DNA of 6,036 nucleotides from an uncultured Lachnospiraceae bacterium (GTDB lineage: Bacteria > Bacillota_A > Clostridia > Lachnospirales > Lachnospiraceae). Under the pieces are notes generated by a model. The model was not told the DNA's origin, searched no databases, and saw only the letters and a list, made by a program, of their open reading frames with translations. The DNA lies in the NCBI GenBank assembly GCA_946614075.1, contig CAMOGO010000085.1, positions 1 through 6,036 on the forward strand, read 5' to 3'. Below, one piece after another: positions 1 through 5,973 of the stretch. The position numbers were made by a program, and so were the translations under genes. Each line of letters opens with the position of its first letter. Positions within the stretch are counted from its first letter, which is position 1.

Positions 1-620
1 AAGTTCTTGTCATAGCAGTAGTAAACGCCCTCATAATGAGTAGCAACTACCAGGAAATCACCCTTAGCGTCCAGATCGTAGCTGTCCCAGTAATACTCTC
101 TTGCGAGCTGGCCGATCATGGTCTCATTGTAGTAGACATCGGCGTGGTCTACAATGTAGTAATTGTCATTGTAATCGGAATAGTCGTGATCCTCCTCGGT
201 TCCGGGAGCCAGGACAATACCGAGTACCCACTTCGGAGAAGCGATGACGAAATCCTGATACAGGTAGTCAGAGAAGATATTTCCCTCACAGTCGATCAGG
301 GCATATGCTCCATCACTGCTCTGGCTGACAGCGAAAACGCCTGCTGGTGAGCCATCATCCGAATACGCATAATCGATGTCGCCATCGACGGTCTCATACA
401 GGACAGTACCATCTGCTGCGATCAGGGCCATTCTGTCGGTATCCTCGATAACAACCGGAACTTCCTGTGCTTCCCACCAGCCCCAGCTTGAGGTGGTAAG
501 AGCTGTCTCTGTCTCAACCCAGACAGAACCGTCCTCTGCCGGTGCCGCTTTGGCAAGAGCAAGGATCGGAGTTGTCAGAGTCAGGACCGCTGCAAGCAAT
601 ACAGCTAATCTCTTTTTCAT
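1..620 (-). CDS. Secreted WG-repeat-like protein, partial (C-terminus beyond left edge)
   Basis: The reading frame opens with ATG at 620 and stays open for 206 codons to the window edge, so the C-terminus is missing. Residues 1-24 form a clear Sec signal peptide: MKKR, a hydrophobic core (about 6-22), then a likely signal peptidase I site at ALA-KAA. There is no lipobox cysteine, so the product should be exported and released or held by a domain outside the window. The mature part has degenerate WG-type repeat units, such as ALIAADGTVLYE (66-76) and AYALIDCEGNIFSDYLYQDF (105-124), followed by a Tyr/Asp-rich stretch (about 143-206). WG repeats are predicted beta structures of unclear function, so no activity is assigned. 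The gene has its own promoter and a GGAGGG ribosome binding site 5 bases before the ATG. Its role is probably unrelated to the hyp genes. The coding call and export are firm; the repeat-family assignment is moderate. Confidence 0.8.
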   Translation of the reverse strand, partial: MKKRLAVLLAAVLTLTTPILALAKAAPAEDGSVWVETETALTTSSWGWWEAQEVPVVIEDTDRMALIAADGTVLYETVDGDIDYAYSDDGSPAGVFAVSQSSDGAYALIDCEGNIFSDYLYQDFVIASPKWVLGIVLAPGTEEDHDYSDYNDNYYIVDHADVYYNETMIGQLAREYYWDSYDLDAKGDFLVVATHYEGVYYCYDKN

Positions 621-632
621 AATTTCCCTCCT
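621..632 (-). promoter_or_regulatory. Ribosome binding site of the secreted WG-repeat-like gene
   Basis: On the minus strand GGAGGG lies 5 bases before the ATG at 620. It sits directly ahead of the signal-peptide MKKR start and fixes that start codon. Confidence 0.75.
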
Positions 633-667
633 TTATATGGCTTTACGCCACTTAGCATAGTACCTTA

Positions 668-696
668 ATTGTACCTCATGCAAAGTAGTTTGTAAA
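668..696 (-). promoter_or_regulatory. Sigma-70/SigA-type promoter for the secreted WG-repeat-like gene
   Basis: On the minus strand a -35 box TTTACA (696-691) and a -10 box TACAAT (673-668) are separated by exactly 17 bases. Each matches the housekeeping consensus at five of six positions. Transcription would start near 660, giving a leader of about 40 bases with the small stem TGGC-GTAAA-GCCA ahead of the ribosome binding site. The promoter lies in the 103-base gap after the hydrogenase-related operon and makes the secreted protein gene a separate transcription unit. A direct repeat GTACC-TTAATT-GTACC (plus strand, 660-675) overlaps the -10 box and start point and could be a small operator, which is speculative. 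Confidence 0.65.
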
Positions 697-723
697 GAAT
701 TCATTGAATGCGTAAAAGGTAAA

Positions 724-1110
724 CTAATCTTCTTTCAGATTATTCTCTCTGAGCTCATTCATTGGCGTGACAAAGATCTGTCCCTTTCCATCCAGCATAT
801 CTGCCGGCAGGAACAGTCTCTGGGACATATCAAGTCCGTCAAAATCGACTCCGATCAGCTCATGGATCTCGATCTCCGGCCAGGAAGCTGCTGTTGCCCA
901 GATCTCGGAAACCGTCGGAAGTGTCGTGACATCCGTTACCTCATAGGACTCTACGGCATTGCCCAGGAAATAGTCGTACGTGACAACCTTCTTTCCTTCC
1001 TTGTCGAGATGTCCATGGATCATTCCCAGTGTCGCGCCTTTGTCCTTCATCTCCTGTGCGACCGAAACGATCTCATCCACAGTAATCATGTGCTTGTTGT
1101 TTACCTGCAT
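724..1110 (-). CDS. NuoC/EchD-like (complex I 30 kDa family) hydrogenase subunit
   Basis: This 128-residue protein resembles the complex I 30-kDa family (NuoC, EchD, N-terminal part of HycE). The family signature is a conserved E-x-E...G followed by R-x-x-L-P. Here it appears as WPEIEIHELIGVDFDG (77-92) followed by QRLFLP (97-102). In complex I and group 4 [NiFe]-hydrogenases this small soluble subunit packs against the large catalytic subunit and the NuoB-like small subunit. The length suits the short EchD type rather than full NuoC. No membrane segment or cofactor-binding cysteine pattern is seen. The ATG at 1110 has AGGAGG 7 bases upstream, which favours it over Met8. It begins 18 bases after hypE on the same strand and is the last gene before a new promoter, so it is very likely co-transcribed with hypFCDE. 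Finding one such subunit alone, at the end of a maturation operon, is unusual. Family call by eye from one motif region. Confidence 0.72.
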   Translation of the reverse strand: MQVNNKHMITVDEIVSVAQEMKDKGATLGMIHGHLDKEGKKVVTYDYFLGNAVESYEVTDVTTLPTVSEIWATAASWPEIEIHELIGVDFDGLDMSQRLFLPADMLDGKGQIFVTPMNELRENNLKED

Positions 1111-1128
1111 GATATCTCCTCCTGTTTT

Positions 1129-2133
1129 TCAGCATATACGCGGAAGCTGTGCTCCCGACAGTTTATTTATGATCCGGCTTCCGCCGGATTCGGTACGGCA
1201 GATCACCCTTCCTGGGGCTTTCGCCGTTACTTTCCCTATGATGGCGGCATTCTCTCCGCCAGGTGTGCTCCTTAGAGCCTGAAGTGCTTCCTCTGCCCTG
1301 TCCGGGGCCACGACTGCCAGAAGCTTTCCCTCATTGGCACAGTACAAAGGATCCAGTCCTAATAGCTCGCATGCGCTTCGGACGCTCCCCCGTACCGGGA
1401 TATCCTCCTCGGAAAGCTCGATGCCTACATCGGTTCTTCCCTCGGTGAACTCGTTCAGAGTCGTCGCGATCCCGCCGCGGGTCGGATCTCTAAGTACCTT
1501 CAGGTCCTCTCCCAGGGGGAAAAGCGCCTGTGAAAGTCCGGTCAACGGCATGCAGTCCGACAGCACGGCGCCACTTTCCATCAGGTCATCCCGGGCCATC
1601 ATGACAGCGGTTCCGTGGTCTCCTACGTATCCGCTGACCAGGACCGCGTCTCCTTCCGAGATCCTTTCCGGCGCCAGATCCGGATGGACGAGCCGTCCGA
1701 TCCCGGCTGTATTGATATAAATGCCGTCTCCCTTTCCGCGCTCGACCACCTTCGTGTCGCCGGTGACGATCTTCACCCCGCAGGCCTTTGCGGTCTGGGC
1801 GATGGAAGTCACGATCTCCCTCAGGTCATCGAGCAGGAAGCCCTCTTCCAGGATAAACGACAGGCTCAGGTACTCCGGGATGCCTCCGCACATGCAAAGG
1901 TCATTCACCGTTCCGCAGACGCAAAGCTTTCCGATATTTCCCCCTGGGAACTTCCAGGGACTGACGACAAAGCTGTCGGTCGAAAAGGTCAGCTTTCCGG
2001 CTGCGGGCAGGATCGCCCCGTCGCCCAGCTTATCCAGTTCTTCGCTGTCAAAGGCCGGCAGCAGGATCTCCTCGATGAGGTCCGATGTCTTCTTCCCGCC
2101 GCTGCCATAGTCCAGCGTGATTATTTCCTTCAA
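1129..2133 (-). CDS. hypE: HypE, carbamoyl dehydratase for hydrogenase cyanide ligands
   Basis: HypE is an ATP-dependent dehydratase of the PurM/AIR-synthase fold. It accepts a carbamoyl group from HypF on its C-terminal cysteine, converts it to thiocyanate, and passes cyanide to the iron held by HypC-HypD. The 334-residue length is typical. Visible motifs are YGSGGK (9-14), STDSFVVSP (51-59), CGTVNDL (73-79), TGDTKVV (124-130), GDHGTA (171-176), RDPTRGGIA (215-223) and NEGKLLA (267-273). The protein ends in the diagnostic PRIC (331-334), so the acceptor cysteine is present. The start is TTG at 2133, with AGGAGG 8 bases upstream. A nearby ATG at 2138 is out of frame and meets a stop after two codons. 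The gene starts 12 bases after hypD, and its ribosome binding site overlaps the hypD stop, suggesting translational coupling. Residues 71-82 hold two CxC pairs, three of the four cysteines absent from the E. coli protein as I recall it. Confidence 0.97.
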   Translation of the reverse strand: MKEIITLDYGSGGKKTSDLIEEILLPAFDSEELDKLGDGAILPAAGKLTFSTDSFVVSPWKFPGGNIGKLCVCGTVNDLCMCGGIPEYLSLSFILEEGFLLDDLREIVTSIAQTAKACGVKIVTGDTKVVERGKGDGIYINTAGIGRLVHPDLAPERISEGDAVLVSGYVGDHGTAVMMARDDLMESGAVLSDCMPLTGLSQALFPLGEDLKVLRDPTRGGIATTLNEFTEGRTDVGIELSEEDIPVRGSVRSACELLGLDPLYCANEGKLLAVVAPDRAEEALQALRSTPGGENAAIIGKVTAKAPGRVICRTESGGSRIINKLSGAQLPRIC

Positions 2134-2147
2134 TCCATCTGCCTCCT
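2131..2147 (-). promoter_or_regulatory. Ribosome binding site that selects the TTG start of hypE
   Basis: AGGAGG (2147-2142) is 8 bases from TTG at 2133, which leads into the normal HypE N-terminus. The ATG at 2138 is only 3 bases from the same site and reads ATG-GAT-TGA, so it cannot encode HypE. The first two bases of the ribosome binding site are the last two of the hypD TAG stop. Confidence 0.85.
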
Positions 2148-3228
2148 ACATATACTTATATGCGGCCGCACACGATCCCTCGCTCGAGACCATGCAGGGG
2201 CCTACCGGATGCTCCGGCGTGCAGGCCTTTCCGAAAAGCGGGCACTGCTTCGACTCGATTCTGCCGCAGATCACATCGCCGCACCGGCAGCCGGGGACGT
2301 CCTCCTTATCGCTGGGGGCGATCCTGAACTCGCGGATGGCATCGTGAGCGGCGTACTCCTCGCGCAGCTTCAGTCCCCTCTCGGGAATGGCTCCCAAGCC
2401 TCTCCAGATATCCGGGCAGGGCTCAAAGACCTTCTCCATCATCCGGACGGCAACCGGATTGCCCTCCGGCCGGACCGCGCGCGTGTATTCATTCTGAAGC
2501 CTGGGCTTTGCCTGCGCGATCTGCTGCACCAGCAGATAGACCGCCGTCATGATGTCTCCGGCCTCAAAGCCGCTGATTACGGCAGGAATGCCAAGCTCAT
2601 CCGTCAGGAAGTGAAAGCCTTCCTCTCCAATGATCGTAGCGACATGCCCCGGGCACAAAAAACCATCCACCCGGAAATCTTCCGAGGAGGAAAGTCTCCG
2701 CAAAGCCGGTTCCACCCTCTTTAGCATACTGAGACAGTAGAAATTGCCGATGCCTTGCTCCGCAGCCTCCAGGACTGCCGCAGCGGTCCCGGGCGCCGTC
2801 GTCTCAAAACCGCATCCCAGGAAAACCACCTTCCGGCCAGGATTCTCCCTGGCAAAATCGACGGCATCCATCGCCGAGTAGACGATCCTGACCTGCGCTC
2901 CCAAGGCCTTTCTTCTCTGGAGATTGTCCCCAGGTACACTGCCGGGGACACGGATCATGTCTCCGTAGGTTGTGATCGTGACATCGTCTCTTTCCGAGAG
3001 TTTTAAAATCTCATCCATCATGCCGGACGGCGTCACGCAGACCGGACAGCCCGGCCCGGAAATCAGGTGGATATTATCCGGCAGGATCTGCTTGATCCCG
3101 CTTTTGGCAATCGCCATGGTATGCGTCCCGCATACCTCCATGATCCGGATCTCACCGAGATCCCATTTTTTCATTTCCTCAGCCAGTCGCAGGATATCCT
3201 CCTGCCGGCTAATCTTCGGCAAGAGCAT
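2146..3228 (-). CDS. hypD: HypD, Fe-S scaffold protein for Fe(CN)2CO assembly
   Basis: HypD forms a complex with HypC in the cytoplasm. It carries a [4Fe-4S] cluster and redox-active thiols, and this complex receives cyanide from HypE and holds the Fe(CN)2CO unit. The 360-residue length is typical. Signature segments are all present: EVCGTHT (31-37, Cys33), GPGCPVCVTP (58-67, Cys61 and Cys64), GCGFETTAPG (138-147), CPGHV (192-196), and a cysteine-rich C-terminal region with Cys314, 316, 321, 329, 336, 345 and 353, which contains the cluster ligands. It starts at ATG 3228 inside the end of hypC, overlapping by 20 bases. GGGAGGT lies 5 bases upstream within hypC codons. The overlap fits tight coupling of two proteins that act as a complex. 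No missing key residue or frame break is seen. Confidence 0.98.
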   Translation of the reverse strand: MLLPKISRQEDILRLAEEMKKWDLGEIRIMEVCGTHTMAIAKSGIKQILPDNIHLISGPGCPVCVTPSGMMDEILKLSERDDVTITTYGDMIRVPGSVPGDNLQRRKALGAQVRIVYSAMDAVDFARENPGRKVVFLGCGFETTAPGTAAAVLEAAEQGIGNFYCLSMLKRVEPALRRLSSSEDFRVDGFLCPGHVATIIGEEGFHFLTDELGIPAVISGFEAGDIMTAVYLLVQQIAQAKPRLQNEYTRAVRPEGNPVAVRMMEKVFEPCPDIWRGLGAIPERGLKLREEYAAHDAIREFRIAPSDKEDVPGCRCGDVICGRIESKQCPLFGKACTPEHPVGPCMVSSEGSCAAAYKYM

Positions 3229-3436
3229 CCGCTACCTCCCGGATCGCCTTCAGATTCTCCTCAGCCTGCTTCGGATCGAGGGTTTCAATCGCAAAGCCTG
3301 CGTGGACGATGCAGTAATCTCCCACCTTCGCCTGAGGGATAAAATCCGTACGGATCCTGCGGCGTACGCCGTCCATCTCACCAATTCCGTCTTTTCCATC
3401 TATTTCCACGATTTTCAGTGGAACTGCCAGACACAT
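3209..3436 (-). CDS. hypC: HypC-family hydrogenase maturation chaperone
   Basis: HypC is a small OB-fold chaperone that binds iron with HypD and then escorts the Fe(CN)2CO unit to the hydrogenase large-subunit precursor. The 75-residue protein begins MCLAVPLKI, giving the invariant Cys2 needed for HypD and large-subunit binding. It also has the conserved VGDYCIVHAGFAI segment (38-50), with His45 in the place of the conserved family histidine. The ATG at 3436 is fixed by this motif and by AGGAGG 7 bases upstream. It follows hypF after 49 AT-rich bases and its last 20 bases overlap hypD. Only one hypC copy is in the window. A paralogue for a second hydrogenase (HybG-like) cannot be excluded. 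Confidence 0.97.
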   Translation of the reverse strand: MCLAVPLKIVEIDGKDGIGEMDGVRRRIRTDFIPQAKVGDYCIVHAGFAIETLDPKQAEENLKAIREVADALAED

Positions 3437-3449
3437 ACGCGTGCCTCCT
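3437..3449 (-). promoter_or_regulatory. Ribosome binding site of hypC
   Basis: AGGAGG (3449-3444) lies 7 bases before the hypC ATG. It is much stronger than anything in front of hypF, so HypC may be made in excess of HypF. That last point is inference. Confidence 0.8.
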
Positions 3450-3485
3450 AACTTCTGTAAATTAATGTTTTGTAATCCTTTATTC

Positions 3486-5867
3486 TTATGCTTTCAGCCT
3501 TGCATTGCCGATCATGAGCTGTCCCAGCGCGATTCCCTCGTCATTCGCTGCGGCCCTCACATGAGTATAAACCTGAAAGCCTTCCCGGTAAAGGGCCGGC
3601 ACCAGCCTCGACAGAAGGAACATATTCTGGAATACGCCTCCGGACAGCACGACTCGGTGAAAACCGGTCTTCTCTCTGGCCATCCGGCACTGCCTTACTC
3701 CTGCCTGCACCAGTGTGCGGCAAAAGGCCGCCGCAATCTGTGCGGCATCGACACCAGCCTCGACCTCCGCAAGGATCTCCCTCACGAGCGGTCTCCAGTC
3801 CCAGACCTCGCAGTCCTCCGCGCTACCAGCTTCCGCGCTGCTAGCTCCCGCACTGCTCGCTTCCGCACTGCTATCTTTCGCGCTGCTAGCTTCCGCACTG
3901 CTTTCCTCTGTATAGGTATCTAAGATGTATGTTTTCCGGGAATCATCCCCAGTCTCGACAGCCGTTTCTGCGAGTGTCTCAAGAAGAACAGCACCCTGTC
4001 CCTCGTAGGAAACCTGCGTCTTTCCCGTCAGGATCGCGTAGACACCGTCAAACAGGCGCCCGACTCCGGAGGATAACGGGCAGTTCTTTCCCTGGCGGAT
4101 CATCTGCCGAAAGGCCTTCGCCCTCGGCTGCTCCCGGTATTCCTCAAGGTATCGTTCCGGGTCAGCCCCCGCCTCCAGGATCAGGGAAAAGGCTGTCCTG
4201 CCGATTTCCTTCATGCAGGCGTCCCCGCCCGGAAGCGGTATCGGTCTCATGTGGCCGGTACGGGTAAAGTCCGCATATCCGCCGGTCAGGGTCTCGCCTC
4301 CCCAGATGGTGCCGTCCGTCCCATAGCCGGTCCCGTCCCAGATCAGGCCGATGACCTCTCCGCTCAGGCGGTTATCCGCCATGCAGGAAGCCATGTGCGC
4401 ATGATGGTGCTGCACCTGCAGACACGGGATTCCTTCCTTCTTGGCCGTCTGCGCGGCAAACTCAGATGAAAGATAGTCCGGGTGCCGATCACAGATCACA
4501 GCCTCCGGCCGGACACTGAAGAGTCTCTCAAAGTGACTCACCTGATCCTCGTAATGTGCATAGGTTTCCCAGTTTTTCAGGTCTCCGATATGCTGACTGT
4601 AGAAAGCAAAGGATCCCTTTGACAAAGCAAAGGACGCCTTCTGCTCCGCCCCGCAGGCCAGAAGCATCGGCAGCGGTTCATCCAGGAAGATCGGGGACGG
4701 TGCGTAGCCGCGGCTCCTGCGAAGGAGATACGGTCTGCCGTCAAAAATCCGCACCAGCGAATCGTCACACCGGGTCACGATATCGCGATCGTGCATCAGG
4801 AAGCCGTCCGCAATGCCGGAAAGCTTCTCAAAGGCCTCCTCATTGTCCTTGATGATCGGACAATCGGAAAGGTTCGCGCTTGTCATCACCAGGATCCGCG
4901 GCCCTGCCTCAAGCAGCAGGACATGCAGCGGTGTATAAGGAAGCATGATCCCTACATAGGGATTATCGGTGATCCCTGCCGTCAGCTCCTTCCTCTTGCG
5001 GACAAGGGTGATCGGCTTCGCGGGGCTCTGCATGAGCCTGGCCTCTTCCTCGGTAATCTCCGCGATCTCTCGTGCCGTTTCCAGGTCCCGGCACATGAGA
5101 GCAAAGGGCTTTTCCTCTCTCTCCTTGCGCCTTCTGAGCTCCGCAATCCCGGAAGCACGGTCCGCTCTCACGGCCAGGTGAAAGCCTCCCAGTCCTTTGA
5201 CCGCCAGGATCCCGCCTGAGGCCAAAAGCCCGGCGGCAAGCTCGATCGCCTCCGGATCCGAGTCTGACAGCAAATGTCCTTCCCCATCCCGGAAGCTCAC
5301 ATGAGGTCCGCAGTCCTTGCAGCAGTCCGGCTGCGCGTGATACCTGCGGTTTTCGATGTCTTCATACTCTGCCTCACAGACCGGGCACATCGAAAACCGG
5401 GCCATGGAGGTGCGGGCTCTGTCGTAAGGAATGTCCTTTACGATCGTAAAGCGAGGTCCGCAATTGGTACAATTGATAAATGGATATGCAAAACGCCGGT
5501 CCTCCGGATCCATAAGCTCTCTTCGGCAATCCTCGCAGATTCCGATATCCGGGGAGATCAGCACATTGTTTTCAAATTCTTTTTCACTGTGGCGTATTTC
5601 AAAAAGCTTCTCGTCCGGGACGATTTCCACGTCGCAGACCGAGGTATGCTCCACCTTCGCCATCGGCGGAAAGCTTTCGGGCAGCTCATGTAAAAAAGTC
5701 TCTGTCTGCTCTTTGCTGCCCTGTATCTCGAGACAGACACCGCGGGAGGTGTTCCGGATCCATCCGGTCACACCGCACCTTTTGGCCAGGCGGTGGATAG
5801 CGGGCCGGAAGCCGACTCCCTGTACGATTCCCGTAATTTCGATATGTTTTCGAACTAAAACGATCAT
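3486..5867 (-). CDS. hypF: HypF carbamoyltransferase, with a Ser/Ala-rich repeat insert
   Basis: HypF uses carbamoyl phosphate and ATP to form carbamoyl-adenylate and carbamoylates the C-terminal cysteine of HypE, the first step of cyanide ligand synthesis. Domains in order: acylphosphatase (about 7-92) with GVGFR (17-21, catalytic Arg21) and Asn39; zinc-finger region with CEDC (111-114), CTNC (133-136), CPVC (161-164) and CKDC (183-186); YrdC-like adenylation domain (about 205-385) with KGLGGFHLA (224-232), KPFALM (253-258), LPYTPLH (309-315) and MTSAN (328-332); Kae1-like domain (about 400-793) with QHHHAH (486-491), WDGTGYGTDG (510-519), LSGGVFQN (741-748) and NDEGIALGQ (775-783). At 793 residues it is longer than the roughly 750 of E. 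coli HypF. Most of the excess is a six-fold pentapeptide repeat at 656-685. The start ATG at 5867 gives the normal N-terminus but has no clear ribosome binding site. It is first of the hypFCDE set and follows an upstream gene by 106 bases. Confidence 0.97.
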   Translation of the reverse strand: MIVLVRKHIEITGIVQGVGFRPAIHRLAKRCGVTGWIRNTSRGVCLEIQGSKEQTETFLHELPESFPPMAKVEHTSVCDVEIVPDEKLFEIRHSEKEFENNVLISPDIGICEDCRRELMDPEDRRFAYPFINCTNCGPRFTIVKDIPYDRARTSMARFSMCPVCEAEYEDIENRRYHAQPDCCKDCGPHVSFRDGEGHLLSDSDPEAIELAAGLLASGGILAVKGLGGFHLAVRADRASGIAELRRRKEREEKPFALMCRDLETAREIAEITEEEARLMQSPAKPITLVRKRKELTAGITDNPYVGIMLPYTPLHVLLLEAGPRILVMTSANLSDCPIIKDNEEAFEKLSGIADGFLMHDRDIVTRCDDSLVRIFDGRPYLLRRSRGYAPSPIFLDEPLPMLLACGAEQKASFALSKGSFAFYSQHIGDLKNWETYAHYEDQVSHFERLFSVRPEAVICDRHPDYLSSEFAAQTAKKEGIPCLQVQHHHAHMASCMADNRLSGEVIGLIWDGTGYGTDGTIWGGETLTGGYADFTRTGHMRPIPLPGGDACMKEIGRTAFSLILEAGADPERYLEEYREQPRAKAFRQMIRQGKNCPLSSGVGRLFDGVYAILTGKTQVSYEGQGAVLLETLAETAVETGDDSRKTYILDTYTEESSAEASSAKDSSAEASSAGASSAEAGSAEDCEVWDWRPLVREILAEVEAGVDAAQIAAAFCRTLVQAGVRQCRMAREKTGFHRVVLSGGVFQNMFLLSRLVPALYREGFQVYTHVRAAANDEGIALGQLMIGNARLKA
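3820..3909 (-). repeat. 15-base tandem repeat (six units) inside hypF
   Basis: Six consecutive 15-base units fill 90 bases. Two typical plus-strand units are GCGCTGCTAGCTTCC (3880-3894) and GCACTGCTATCTTTC (3865-3879). The units differ from each other by a few substitutions. Because 15 is a multiple of three, gain or loss of a unit keeps the frame. In hypF they encode pentapeptides of the type SSAEA, SSAKD, SSAGA and GSAED (residues 656-685), a hydrophilic and probably disordered loop in the Kae1-like domain, before the conserved LSGGVFQN motif. Confidence 0.93.
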
Positions 5868-5882
5868 TCTTTTTAAGAAGAT

Positions 5883-5932
5883 CGGCCATCCCTGAAAGTC
5901 CTTTCTCTTTCGATGAACCGTCGGGATGGCCG
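5883..5932 (-). promoter_or_regulatory. Long-range hairpin in the hypF leader (possible attenuator or weak terminator)
   Basis: Perfect 10-base inverted repeats CGGCCATCCC (5883-5892) and GGGATGGCCG (5923-5932) flank a 30-base loop. The loop itself holds a smaller GAAAG/CTTTC pair. On the minus strand the second arm is followed by ATCTTCTT, a poor U-tract, then AAAAAGA and the hypF ATG. It may partly terminate transcripts of the upstream gene or control entry into hypF. It lies 15 bases before the hypF start. Function is inferred from structure only. Confidence 0.5.
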
Positions 5933-5973
5933 CCTTTCCATTGGATTACTCAGTATCCATTTTTGCTGCGGCC

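Noticed and set aside
36..660. Plus-strand open frames at the left end, one with a hydrophobic stretch
   Set aside because: They are antisense to the secreted protein gene, which has a signal peptide, promoter and ribosome binding site.
697..723. Possible terminator after the NuoC/EchD-like gene
   Set aside because: Only a 4-base stem (ATTC-ATT-GAAT, 699-709) without a GC-rich stem or a clean T-run follows the stop, so no intrinsic terminator is claimed. Read-through into the next gene is possible.
862..1282. Plus-strand frames over the end of hypE and the NuoC/EchD-like gene
   Set aside because: They overlap two well-supported minus-strand genes and show no recognisable motif.
1615..2724. 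Long plus-strand open frame of 369 codons
   Set aside because: It lies fully opposite hypE and hypD, whose motifs are unmistakable, and its translation is low in structure and resembles no family. Long antisense frames are common in GC-rich coding DNA.
3437..3485. Internal promoter between hypF and hypC
   Set aside because: The 49 bases are AT-rich but I could not find a -35 and -10 pair with proper spacing.
3715..3923. Plus-strand frames reading as ALLAS-type or FRAAS-type pentapeptide repeats
   Set aside because: They are the reverse reading of the 15-base tandem repeat inside hypF and have no ribosome binding site or domain support.
5686..5889. 67-codon frame starting at ATG 5889 as a real gene or as the true HypF start
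   Set aside because: It is out of frame with HypF, its translation beyond the first few residues is an off-frame reading of hypF, and a join would need a +1 or -2 shift. It is kept only as a possible leader start in the findings.
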